A DNA stretch of 34,129 nucleotides. Origin: CAZADS01 sp964483985. GTDB taxonomy: Bacteria; Pseudomonadota; Alphaproteobacteria; Thalassobaculales; Thalassobaculaceae. Shown here piece after piece: positions 1 through 7,839 of this stretch (position 1 is its first letter; every line of letters begins with the position of its first letter). The notes under the pieces were generated by a model. It made no database searches. It was not told the DNA's origin and was given only the letters and a program-made list of their open reading frames with translations. Location: positions 1 to 34,129 of the forward strand of contig CAZADS010000106.1 in the NCBI GenBank assembly GCA_964483985.1. Direction: 5' to 3'. The translations under genes were made by a program, and so were the position numbers.

Positions 1-133
1 CGATTGCTTCTTAGATGGTTTCGGGTGGAAGCACACGAATGCCAAGTTCTTCTTCAGCCACTCTTTTTCCCCAATTTACACGAATGGGAGATTGAGGCGG
101 CATCATCACCAACGTAAATCTAGTGTTGTCCAT
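1..133 (-). pseudogene. Broken 5' end of a D-2-hydroxyacid dehydrogenase-like gene
   Basis: Read on the minus strand, an ATG at 133-131 is preceded by an AGAGG-type ribosome binding site. It opens a 40-codon frame that ends at TAA (13-11). The peptide starts MDNTRFTLVMMPPQSP and ends LGIRVLPPETI. From memory this resembles the first beta-alpha unit of D-isomer 2-hydroxyacid dehydrogenases (a hydrophobic strand, then MPPQ, then a strand around residue 33). After the stop the frame continues Glu-Ala-Ile to the window edge, so one GAA-to-TAA change would explain the stop. Only ten bases lie beyond it, so I cannot see whether the rest of the gene survives. It could instead be an unrelated 40-residue ORF. 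An intact member of the same broad family is encoded at 23311. Confidence 0.4.
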
Positions 134-564
134 AGGTTATACCTCTAAATTGATAAAACAATAACAATGGGAACGTTTTCCAACTAAACCGGAAGGTTTG
201 ATTGTACGCAAGGTCGGCAGCAGAACAAGTCATCCGCGCAGGGCATAATATTGACCGTTTTTCGTTAACAGATGAGTTCTATTATTGACTGATGTGATAA
301 GTCCCCGCATCAAGAGCCAATCTACTTATAAATTCCTAAAGTTGCACGCAGTCACATGATGTAATTGCTAATCTAATGTGAAGGGTAATGAAAATAAAGC
401 CTGTCAAGAATTAAGTCGTTCCCGACTTTAAACTATCAATTTGATGAGACTTTGCCACAATGAATAATTGTATGAGCGCATCGTATTTTAAAATCTGCTT
501 AAAGCTTTTGTTGTAGTCTAAATATATGTATTCTGTTTTTATGCATGATTAATGAGGTGGCAAG
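134..564. other. Divergent intergenic region, 431 bases
   Basis: This lies between the minus-strand fragment and the plus-strand hydroxylase gene. No ORF with a ribosome binding site is visible in it. It is AT-rich and probably holds the promoters for both directions. I cannot assign a convincing -35/-10 pair. The one structured element I see is the small inverted repeat at 413-428. Confidence 0.5.
413..428. repeat. Small inverted repeat (6-base arms, TTCC loop)
   Basis: AAGTCG, four bases, then CGACTT form a perfect six-pair hairpin inside the divergent intergenic region. There is no T-tract on either side, so it does not look like an intrinsic terminator. It could be an operator half-site pair or chance. 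Confidence 0.3.
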
Positions 565-1578
565 ATGATCGATACAGCATCATTGGAACGCAGCCCGAGT
601 GGGGATTGGTCCCCGAAAAACCCTATAGCACTTGCTCCAATTAACACTTGGCCACCCAAACCAATAGCCATTCTTAAATGGATTTTTGGTTTCCCTGGAT
701 TCATTTGGCCGTATAACGCTTTTTGGCTCTGCGTGACGCTCGCAACGTGGGTCTATTTGACACCGGAAATGGCTTCTATGGCGACTATAGAGCTGTGGTG
801 GGTTGGTCTTCTGTTTGCGCGCAATTTAGCATTTGTTACTATTGTGTTCGGCGGCCTTCATTTATTTTTTTATTATTTTAGACTTCAAGGAGATTCCCAC
901 CGTTTCACAACGCAACCTTTTGCTAAAAATAATAGACGTTTTATTTTTAAAAATCAGGTTTATGACAATATTATACGAACGTTGATTTGTGGTGTTCCTG
1001 TCATTACGTTCTATGAGATTATTACTTACTGGGCTTTTGCCAATAATTATTTGGGCTTTATAGGCCTAAATAGTTCCCCAATGTGGTTTTGGACTTGGTT
1101 TGTATTCCTTATTATACTATCACCTGTGATCCACGCTGTTCATTTCTATCTCGGGCATCGTTTGTTACACATAAAATTTCTTTATAAACCTGTCCATGCT
1201 TTGCATCACCGTAACGTGGAGATCGGCCCTTGGTCTGGGCTGGCGATGCACCCTGTAGAGCATTTGATATATTTTTCTACCATTGTGGTTCAGTGGTTGT
1301 TGGCCGCTCATCCCGTTAATGCCCTTTATCAGCTGCATCTAGCAGCATTTTATCCAGCTTTGTCACATAGTGGATTTGAAAAGCTTAAAATTGGGAAACA
1401 ATTGGGTATTGATGGTGGTAACCATTTTCATTATCTACATCATAAATATTTTGAATGTAATTATGGTGGAAGCTTGGCGCCATTGGACAAATGGTTCGGT
1501 ACTTTTCATGACGGTACTAAAGAAGCGCACGCTTCTATGCGAGAGCGAATGAAAACACGACGCAAGACGCTTAGTTAA
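565..1578 (+). CDS. Sterol desaturase / fatty acid hydroxylase superfamily membrane protein
   Basis: A 337-residue integral membrane protein of the di-iron sterol desaturase/fatty acid hydroxylase superfamily. These enzymes use O2 to hydroxylate or desaturate lipid-like C-H bonds at the membrane. The histidine clusters that bind iron are all visible: HRLLH at 198-202, HALHH at 211-215, HPVEH at 229-233 and HFHYLHH at 287-293. Hydrophobic segments lie near residues 47-65, 78-105, 135-155, 172-192 and 233-248. The start is supported by GAGGTGG just upstream of ATG 565. It is a single gene with long gaps on both sides. The substrate cannot be told from sequence; sterols, carotenoids, alkylglycerols and fatty acids are all used within the superfamily. 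Family assignment is firm, specificity unknown. Confidence 0.9.
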   Translation: MIDTASLERSPSGDWSPKNPIALAPINTWPPKPIAILKWIFGFPGFIWPYNAFWLCVTLATWVYLTPEMASMATIELWWVGLLFARNLAFVTIVFGGLHLFFYYFRLQGDSHRFTTQPFAKNNRRFIFKNQVYDNIIRTLICGVPVITFYEIITYWAFANNYLGFIGLNSSPMWFWTWFVFLIILSPVIHAVHFYLGHRLLHIKFLYKPVHALHHRNVEIGPWSGLAMHPVEHLIYFSTIVVQWLLAAHPVNALYQLHLAAFYPALSHSGFEKLKIGKQLGIDGGNHFHYLHHKYFECNYGGSLAPLDKWFGTFHDGTKEAHASMRERMKTRRKTLS

Positions 1579-2049
1579 TTACTTGTCTTGCTGCTTTTAC
1601 CGTACAAGCAGGCATAAATGTGGCGACTGGGTATGTCATTAAAAGCAGTAATAGTGAGCGAACCGGTGCACATAAAGAGCAAAAGGGATTTTAATATTAT
1701 GGCATTGAGCCCATGGAGCAATTATTTGGTCTCTCCAAAATAGACTCTAATTTCAAACTAATTTTCAAGGAACTATAGAAAAATATTGGTTTGGCTTATG
1801 GGAGCTGGACGTCTATTAGATCCGAGGTGGCATGTGTATACTTAAGTCGACTGGGTGATCCCCATAGCCTCATTGGATCCTGAATGGGTAGATAAAGATT
1901 GAAATCACTAATTTGAGTGTGCCAGAAAATATCGTTCTAGCGACGTTGTATCTCTGTGTATTAGGTTAGAATGTATATTACATAGGGGTGCTATTTTAAG
2001 TTACCGCATATAGCGTTTCATGCGATTTAAACCATTGGAGGATTGTAGA
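1579..2049. other. Long intergenic region, 471 bases, possible gene debris
   Basis: No gene with good support is present. Short open stretches occur in different frames: a 41-codon frame opening with ATG near 1618, a 21-codon frame at 1713-1778, and a frame that continues open after that stop to about 1880. They have no clear ribosome binding site and I recognise no family. The stretch may be a decayed gene or plain intergenic DNA. The promoter of the next gene presumably lies in its 3' part. Confidence 0.3.
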
Positions 2050-2892
2050 ATGATAAAAACTGACCGGCGAGTGGCGCTTATTACTGGTTGTGGTAAGGAA
2101 AACGGAATTGGTGCCGCGACCGCTCAAAAACTATCACGTGACGGTTTCATAGTGGTTGTTTCCGACGTTTCCTCGTCGGGAGTGGATAATGATAAGACGG
2201 CGGAGAAAGCGGAAAACACTTGGCAGGGATTGGATTCCCTTGTAGCCCGATTGGAGGAATTAGGCGGCATATCAACAAGTTTCACCGGAGACGTTTCTAC
2301 CGAGCAAGGCGCTTCCCATCTTATCAATGAAACTATTGGAAAATATGGACGATTGGACGTCTTGGTGAACAATGCTGGGGCGCCTCACGGTAAGGACCGT
2401 GGACAAATTGAAACAGTACCTCTCGAAGCTTGGGAAAAGGTAATGGCCATTAATGTCCGCGGTCCATTTCTAATGAGTCGCGCAGCTGTCCCGCACATGA
2501 AAACACGCGGCTACGGTCGAATTATTTCACTTGCTTCTGTAGCCGGTTTACAGGCTTTGCCAGAGCGCGCAGCTTATTGTGCATCAAAGGCAGCTGTGAT
2601 CGGTTTTACGCGGTCATTAGCGTATGATCTAGCTCGCTCTGGCGTTACGGTTAATTGTGTTTGCCCTGGCTCTATTCGGACAGATAGAGCCATAAGTTCT
2701 ACTCTGAAAGCTGGATATCAGGATGTTGAGGAAGGCTTAGCGGAAAGGGCAAAACCAATTCCGGTTGGTCGTCATGGCAGTCCAGACGAAATTGCTGGTG
2801 CCATCGCTTACCTAGCTTCAGAAAATGCGGCGTTCACGACTGGACAAGCTATAGTTGTAGATGGTGGTGGATTGCCTCCTACGGCATTCTAA
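2050..2892 (+). CDS. Short-chain dehydrogenase/reductase (SDR)
   Basis: A classical SDR of 280 residues, expected to oxidise an alcohol or reduce a ketone with NAD(P). Numbering from ATG 2050, the dinucleotide-binding motif is TGCGKENGIG near residue 12, a longer form of TGxxxGIG. NNAG is at 107-110, the catalytic Ser at 163, and YCASK gives Tyr176 and Lys180. The C-terminus carries the usual GQAIVVDGG. The segment around residues 40-75 (SSSGVDNDKT and after) is longer than in the average 250-residue SDR. An in-frame ATG exists at 2020, but GGAGG at 2036-2040 sits nine bases before 2050, so I chose 2050. An amidase follows 75 bases downstream. The substrate is unknown. Confidence 0.9.
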   Translation: MIKTDRRVALITGCGKENGIGAATAQKLSRDGFIVVVSDVSSSGVDNDKTAEKAENTWQGLDSLVARLEELGGISTSFTGDVSTEQGASHLINETIGKYGRLDVLVNNAGAPHGKDRGQIETVPLEAWEKVMAINVRGPFLMSRAAVPHMKTRGYGRIISLASVAGLQALPERAAYCASKAAVIGFTRSLAYDLARSGVTVNCVCPGSIRTDRAISSTLKAGYQDVEEGLAERAKPIPVGRHGSPDEIAGAIAYLASENAAFTTGQAIVVDGGGLPPTAF

Positions 2893-2901
2893 TTCCATGA
2901 T

Positions 2902-2920
2902 TTGGGAATCAAATTCCCAA
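2902..2920. repeat. Perfect inverted repeat, 8-base arms, 3-base loop
   Basis: TTGGGAAT, CAA, ATTCCCAA forms a perfect stem ten bases after the SDR stop codon and before the amidase ribosome binding site. No T-run follows on either strand, so it is not a textbook terminator. It could be an mRNA processing or stability hairpin between two co-transcribed genes. Confidence 0.5.
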
Positions 2921-2967
2921 GAGGATAGCTAGACATTAAACTGCGTTACTAAGATGGGAGCTCCAGA

Positions 2968-4389
2968 ATGGACAATGCGGATCTAAATTTTTTACCCGCT
3001 ACTGAGGCTATTAAATTAATTCGTGAAAAAAAATTATCTCCTGTTGAGCTAATGTCGGCTATTTTAGAACGGATAGCAGCATTGGAACCGCGCGTTAATG
3101 CCTTTTCCACATTTGATTTTGAAATGGCTATGGACCAAGCCAAATCGGCTGAAGCGCTTGTAGCAGCTAACAACAGTCACTTGGACCCGCTGCATGGCAT
3201 CCCGGTCACAATAAAAGATCTTACGTCGGTTTTGGGGCTCCCATTTCAGCGTGGTTCACGCATTGACGCTGATAATGTTGGAACAATAGATGAACCAGTA
3301 GTTCAACGTTTAAAGAATTCGGGTGCTATTTTACTTGGAAAAACCACTACTTCTGAATTTGGTTGGAAGGGTGTTAGCCAAAGTCCTCTCACTGGTATAA
3401 CGCACAACCCGTGGAAATATGGTTATAATGCTGGGGCTTCTTCAGCGGGAGCTGGAGCGGCGGCGGCGATTGGGTTTGGGCCACTGCATCATGGCGGAGA
3501 TGGAGCCGGCTCCATTCGTATGCCGGACAATTTCTGTGGAGTTTTTGGGTTTAAGCCGTCATTTGGGCGTATCCCAAATGTGCCCATGCGTGTGAATGAC
3601 CAGATATCTCATGCAGGGCCGATCACTCGCACCGTTGCTGACGCTGCACTGATGTTGGAAATAATGTCGGGACCTCATATTTCGGATCCCTATAGCCTTT
3701 GTTCAGAATGGATAAATAATATTGAATTGTTAAACCTTGACCTTAAAGGGTTGCGAATAGCTTTCAGCCCCGATTTAGGTCATGCTCGGGTTGATCCGGA
3801 AGTTGCGGCTCTAGTAAAAAACGCAGCAAAAACCTTTCAAGAATTGGGTGCACATGTGGAAGAAACGAAAACGCCCTGGGCTGGGGATGGCCCGGAGCTG
3901 ATTCGCTTCTTTTGGAAAGCGGATAGCCTTTTATATCGCGCTTATTTAGACGAATGGGCGGAAAAGATGGATCCAGGGTTAGTGGCTTGCATCCGAGAAT
4001 CCGGAGATCCAAGCTACGAGGAATATCTTCATATGCGGAAACGCAAATTAGATTATATCACGGCCATGCAAGACTGGTTTAATAATTGGGATTTGTTACT
4101 AACGCCTTCGGTTTCTGTAACGGCGTTTCCCGCGAATTGTCTTCAACCTATGCATTGGCCTCAGGATGACTGGGATTGGTTGATGTGGGCTGAATTTTCT
4201 TATCCTTTTAATTTTTCGCATAATCCAGCAGCCAGCGTTCCGTGTGGCTTTACTGAAGATGGTTTGCCAGTAGGCTTACAAATCGTTGGTCATAGACTTG
4301 ATGATCTTGGTGTATTAAGGGCGGCAGCAGCGTTTGAACGAGCGCGCCCATGGGCCCATAAGCGACCGGAAATTGATGCCAATAACTAA
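2968..4389 (+). CDS. Amidase signature family hydrolase
   Basis: A 473-residue amidase-signature enzyme that hydrolyses amide bonds through a Ser-cisSer-Lys triad. Lys83 lies in VTIKDL, the cis-serine region is GASSAG (Ser158/Ser159), and the nucleophile region is DGAGSIRMP (Ser182). The consensus GGSSGGS is changed to GASSAGA, an unusual relaxation of the glycine-rich loop, but the three catalytic positions are kept. FCGVFGFKPS follows in the usual place and VGLQIVGH is near the C-terminus. Length is normal for the family. GGGAG upstream of ATG 2968 supports the start. It may be co-transcribed with the upstream SDR. Specificity is unknown; it is not GatA, since the conserved GatA context is missing and the gene stands among catabolic enzymes. 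Confidence 0.9.
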   Translation: MDNADLNFLPATEAIKLIREKKLSPVELMSAILERIAALEPRVNAFSTFDFEMAMDQAKSAEALVAANNSHLDPLHGIPVTIKDLTSVLGLPFQRGSRIDADNVGTIDEPVVQRLKNSGAILLGKTTTSEFGWKGVSQSPLTGITHNPWKYGYNAGASSAGAGAAAAIGFGPLHHGGDGAGSIRMPDNFCGVFGFKPSFGRIPNVPMRVNDQISHAGPITRTVADAALMLEIMSGPHISDPYSLCSEWINNIELLNLDLKGLRIAFSPDLGHARVDPEVAALVKNAAKTFQELGAHVEETKTPWAGDGPELIRFFWKADSLLYRAYLDEWAEKMDPGLVACIRESGDPSYEEYLHMRKRKLDYITAMQDWFNNWDLLLTPSVSVTAFPANCLQPMHWPQDDWDWLMWAEFSYPFNFSHNPAASVPCGFTEDGLPVGLQIVGHRLDDLGVLRAAAAFERARPWAHKRPEIDANN

Positions 4390-4525
4390 GTAGATTTAAA
4401 ATTTACATTAATAAGATATTTGACGGGTGCGTAAAAATGATTTCTGTATCTCAGTGACTTGCATCCTATCCGTCTAGCTTCTATCGTTCAAAAGTGATTA
4501 TTTTGATATTAGTAAGGATATGCCC

Positions 4526-5383
4526 ATGACCGCCCCGGAACGCCTACGTGCTACTATTGCGAAACCAGAGTTTGTTGTTATGCCAGCCGTATGGGATGGC
4601 TTGAGCGCCAAACTGGCAGCTGAGGCTGGGTTTGAGACAGCATTTCTTTCTGGCTCATGCGTGGCTGCAAGCCGAATAGCGGGCCCGGATTTAGACTTAG
4701 TTTCGTTCGCTGAATTTTTCGATTCTTTTAATATGGCCAGAGGTGCAGCCCCCAATACTTTAATTCTAGCAGATGGTGACCACGGTCATGGGAACGTTAT
4801 GAACGTGCAACGTACGGTGCGAGCTTATGGTCGTGCCGGTGCCGCGGCGGTTTTAATAGAAGATAAGATCACACCCAGGGCGTTAACAGCTTCTGGTAAA
4901 CCGTGTTTGCCCCGTGAGGAAGCACGCATGAAAATCCGGGCGGCGGTTGAGGCTGCTAAAGACTCAGGTGTACTCATTATGGCGCGCACCGATTGTCGGC
5001 CGACTCTGGGAATTGATGAAGCGGTAGCTCGCATTGAGATGTATGTTGAGGAAGGTGCCGACATTTTATTTCTTGATTCCCCTCAGGATGAAGGTGAAAT
5101 TAAGCGCGCAATTGCGGCTGCAGCTAGTAAGCCATCGTTCGTGGTTTTATCGCCAGGTAATCCACGAGCGACGCCAACGCAGGAGGAAGCTGCCGCTCTA
5201 GGTTTTAAAATTGGTACATTTCCGACAGCTATGGTTTCACCAGCAATTGGTGGAATGCGAGCAGGACTGGCTGCCTTGAAAGCAGGTGCTTCAGAAGCTG
5301 ACGGAGCTTTGGAACCGGAGGACCTAAAGAAAACGCTGGGATATGATGATTACGAGATGCAGGCTTCTCGTTTTAAAATTTAG
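4526..5383 (+). CDS. Isocitrate lyase/PEP mutase family protein, oxaloacetate-decarboxylase-like
   Basis: A 285-residue TIM-barrel enzyme of the isocitrate lyase/phosphoenolpyruvate mutase superfamily, acting on alpha-keto acids with Mg2+. Numbering from ATG 4526, the metal and substrate residues are visible: SGS at 42-44, ADGDHGHGN with Asp83 and Asp85, IED at 111-113 and ARTD near 153. The lyase signature K-K/R-C-G-H is replaced by PRALTA, so the catalytic Cys of isocitrate and 2-methylisocitrate lyases is absent. That agrees better with the oxaloacetate-decarboxylase-type branch (285-290 residues, as in PA4872 of Pseudomonas aeruginosa) than with PrpB. AAGGA at 4514-4518 is seven bases before ATG 4526 but only one before the in-frame ATG 4520, so 4526 is preferred. 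Confidence 0.85.
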   Translation: MTAPERLRATIAKPEFVVMPAVWDGLSAKLAAEAGFETAFLSGSCVAASRIAGPDLDLVSFAEFFDSFNMARGAAPNTLILADGDHGHGNVMNVQRTVRAYGRAGAAAVLIEDKITPRALTASGKPCLPREEARMKIRAAVEAAKDSGVLIMARTDCRPTLGIDEAVARIEMYVEEGADILFLDSPQDEGEIKRAIAAAASKPSFVVLSPGNPRATPTQEEAAALGFKIGTFPTAMVSPAIGGMRAGLAALKAGASEADGALEPEDLKKTLGYDDYEMQASRFKI

Positions 5384-5474
5384 GCACTGCATGTTAATTC
5401 ACTAAAATAAGAAAACCCATATTTCTTTTGGCGGTTTTAATAGAAGTGACGATGAAGTGGCATCCGTCCGATTT

Positions 5475-6260
5475 ATGAAATGGTTTAAATGCATAGGCAT
5501 CTTACTGATCATTTTCCTTGGCGGACCCCTATTTGCGCTGGGGGGAGCCCGTGATATGGCGAAGGCTTGGTGGGAGGCATCACGAGATTCAGCGGGACTG
5601 GCTCCCGATCCTCGGATAACCCCGGAAGCAGTTGTTCAAGTTTATGCGGCACGTGCTTTCAGTTGGCGGGGCGCATTCGGCGTGCATACATGGATTTCAG
5701 CCAAGCCGGCCGGCGCTAATGATTTTACAGAATACCAATTGGTAGGATGGAGATTGCGGCGGGGAGTTGATCCTATAGTGTTAGAAAAAGATATACCAGA
5801 CCGCCTCTGGTACGATGCTGTTCCTGAAATTCTGGTAGATATCAGGGGCGATGGTGTCGATGCACTTATAACGAAAATTGATTTGGCTGCTCGGTCATAT
5901 CCTTATCAAAATACTTACGCGGTTTGGCCAGGTCCAAATAGCAATACATTTATCGCATGGATCGCCCGCAGGGTGCCAGAATTGAGGTTAGATCTCCCGT
6001 CGACTGCTATAGGTAAAGATTGGCTAGGGTCGGATGGACCGTTAGCTGCTGCGCCAAGCGGCACTGGTTATCAAGCTTCTTTATTTGGCCTCATAGGGAT
6101 TATTGTGGCCTGGGAGGAGGGTTTGGAAATCAATTTTGCTGGACTTAATTTTGGTATTGACCCGTTGGATTTAGCGTTGCGTTTGCCAGGAATCGGTCGA
6201 ATAGGGTTGCGGGAGAAAAATTTTCCAACGTCACTGAATCGGGTAGGACAGGATGATTGA
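5475..6260 (+). CDS. DUF3750 domain protein, membrane-anchored or exported
   Basis: A protein of about 261 residues matching DUF3750, a family of unknown function. The N-terminus (MKWFKC, then a stretch of Ile, Leu and Gly to about residue 23) is a signal anchor or uncleaved signal peptide, so the body should be periplasmic. Family marks I recognise are SWRGAFGVHTWIS, PDRLWY, YPYQNTYAVWPGPNSNTFIAW, VPELRLDLP and IGKDW. The Asn and Trp-Pro-Gly-Pro-Asn cluster is the most conserved part and may be functional. A GTG at 5457 is in frame and would add six residues. Neither start has a good ribosome binding site. It lies 91 bases after the PEP-mutase-like gene. Family call is confident, function unknown. 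Confidence 0.8.
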   Translation: MKWFKCIGILLIIFLGGPLFALGGARDMAKAWWEASRDSAGLAPDPRITPEAVVQVYAARAFSWRGAFGVHTWISAKPAGANDFTEYQLVGWRLRRGVDPIVLEKDIPDRLWYDAVPEILVDIRGDGVDALITKIDLAARSYPYQNTYAVWPGPNSNTFIAWIARRVPELRLDLPSTAIGKDWLGSDGPLAAAPSGTGYQASLFGLIGIIVAWEEGLEINFAGLNFGIDPLDLALRLPGIGRIGLREKNFPTSLNRVGQDD

Positions 6261-6464
6261 TAATTTCATTTCAAATGTTTTACATAGTAAATTATTTATT
6301 TGCTCTAGACTGGAAGATTTTTAAATTTGCCCACAAAACTTGAATTGTAGCTTAACAAACTCAGTAATTCCTAAGCGATGTTCGGCTATATGGATCTTAG
6401 AATGAATCGGTTTGAGGTTTGTTTATTCGATTGAAAATTGAATTTCATTTAGGGGAGTTAGACG

Positions 6465-6788
6465 ATGACTGCTAATTGAATTGTTCGAGCGGAGGTTGAG
6501 AAAGTAAGTCGCCAGAGTTTTGATCAATGGTATGAAAGCGAGCATCTGCCAGATGCGTTCCGGGATTTTAAGGCCGTGAGTGCGATGAGGGGTTGGAGTG
6601 AGGTTGAACCCGGAATCCATCTTGCATTTTATGAATTTGAAAATCTGGTATCCGTAAATAAGTTATTAAATTCTAATCTTATGAGGGAATTCATTAAGGA
6701 ATTCGATCGGTGCTGGGCAGGAAAAATTTTGAGGACGCGAGAAGTTTTTGAAGGAAAACAAGGATTGAAAAACAGAGTGATGAGATGA
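6465..6788 (+). pseudogene. Small conserved-type protein interrupted by in-frame TGA at codon 5
   Basis: A strong AGGGGAG ribosome binding site (6451-6457) lies ahead of ATG 6465. The frame reads Met-Thr-Ala-Asn, then TGA (6477-6479), then stays open for 102 codons to a TGA at 6786-6788. The product starts IVRAEVEKVSRQSFDQWYES and contains SEHLP, GWSEVEPGIHLAFYEFE and a C-terminal basic helix. This is the plan of a small ferredoxin-like (EthD/Dabb-like) family of about 105 residues with the motif WYESEHLPDA. The position of TGA would suit Trp or another hydrophobic residue, so TGG to TGA is a likely one-base cause. There is no canonical start close after the TGA; the first in-frame ATG, at 6576, would remove a third of the protein. 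TGA is a normal stop elsewhere in this window. It is either a very fresh pseudogene or a sequencing error. Confidence 0.65.
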
Positions 6789-6944
6789 AAATTAGCATTC
6801 TCTTTAGAATTAAGTAGAATAAAAAGGTGGGATTTAATAGTCACTAATTAGTTGATGAAGAAAAGAACCAGAGAAACTCTTTATACTTCAGACGATAGTG
6901 TAGGGGTGAACGAGATATGGATAGATGATAGTAGAGGGGATTCA

Positions 6945-7754
6945 ATGGCTCAAGTAACAATTTTGCCTCTTGATGGACCGTTTGGTGCCCAAGTGCTCAA
7001 CTTGGACCTTAAACTATCTTTGGATGAGAAGGTTAAACAAAAACTTTGTAAGGCATTTTTAGACAATCTTGTCCTTGTAATTCGTAATCAAAAATTAACT
7101 GCACAGGAATATCAGGATGGTATATCAATTTTTGGGGAACCGATGCTTCAACATAACGAACGATTTAGATTGCCAGATAATCCCTTTATCAGTCGCATTA
7201 TAAATCGAGAAAAAATGCGTCCAGCATCTGTCTGGCATACTGATCATACGAACCACGAATGCCCTCCAAAATGCACGATATTATTTGCTAGAAAACTCCC
7301 TTTAAAAGGTGGAGATACATGTTTCGCGAATATGTACACTGGTCTCGAAAACCTTACGGAAGAATCACGATTACAGGTTCAAGAGATGATTACAATTAAT
7401 CATTTAGAGCAAGACAGCGAGGTCTATTCAGAGAAAGATCGTGCGAGGTATGATAATGGGGTTCAGCAACCAATGGTTCGTACACATCCTGACACGGGGA
7501 GGAAGTCACTTTATTTCCACATAACGAAAGCACAGGGTATTATAGGGATGAAAAATGAGAGTGTGCGTCCCTTTTTGGCCGACCTGCTAGAGCAGGCCAT
7601 TAAACCAGAGAACACGCTCCGGCATAAATGGAAAATGGGTGATGTAGTGATATTCGATAATCGATGCGTTATGCACCGTGCCGATCCCAATTACGATATG
7701 TCTCAGGAGCGTCTCCTTTGGAGAATTATCTTACGCGGTGACCGTCCACATTAA
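6945..7754 (+). CDS. TauD/TfdA-family Fe(II)/2-oxoglutarate dioxygenase
   Basis: A 269-residue member of the TauD/TfdA family, which uses Fe(II), 2-oxoglutarate and O2 to hydroxylate a substrate next to a hetero atom, often breaking a C-S, C-O or C-N bond. Numbering from ATG 6945, the iron ligands are His98 and Asp100 (VWHTDH) and distal His244 (CVMHRADP). Arg260 (LLWRIILRG) fits the 2-oxoglutarate carboxylate clamp. The frame is open upstream to a TTG at 6852, but AGAGGGGA directly precedes ATG 6945 and MAQVTILPLDGPFGA matches the usual TauD N-terminus, so I start there. It lies downstream of the TGA-broken small gene. The substrate is unknown. A second, divergent paralogue is at 24390. Confidence 0.9.
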   Translation: MAQVTILPLDGPFGAQVLNLDLKLSLDEKVKQKLCKAFLDNLVLVIRNQKLTAQEYQDGISIFGEPMLQHNERFRLPDNPFISRIINREKMRPASVWHTDHTNHECPPKCTILFARKLPLKGGDTCFANMYTGLENLTEESRLQVQEMITINHLEQDSEVYSEKDRARYDNGVQQPMVRTHPDTGRKSLYFHITKAQGIIGMKNESVRPFLADLLEQAIKPENTLRHKWKMGDVVIFDNRCVMHRADPNYDMSQERLLWRIILRGDRPH

Positions 7755-7779
7755 CTGTGGGTTTTACCTTTGGAAGGTA
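7746..7779 (+). terminator. Two small hairpins at the 3' end of the dioxygenase gene, weak terminator candidate
   Basis: CCACA, TTAAC, TGTGG (7746-7760) spans the stop codon and is followed by GTTTT. TACCTT, TGG, AAGGTA (7765-7779) follows immediately, with GGGCTTTTG after it. Both stems are short and the T-tracts are only four bases, so termination would be inefficient. Confidence 0.3.
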
Positions 7780-7839
7780 GGGCTTTTGAGAAAATAAGAT
7801 ATCTAAAATTGGTTTAATGATATTAATGAAGGGCGATTT

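Noticed and set aside
6465..6479. Selenocysteine or Trp recoding at the TGA of the small gene
   Set aside because: TGA is the stop codon of several intact genes in the window (for example the MFS, MmgE/PrpD and second amidohydrolase genes), and no selenoprotein family or evident hairpin supports recoding.
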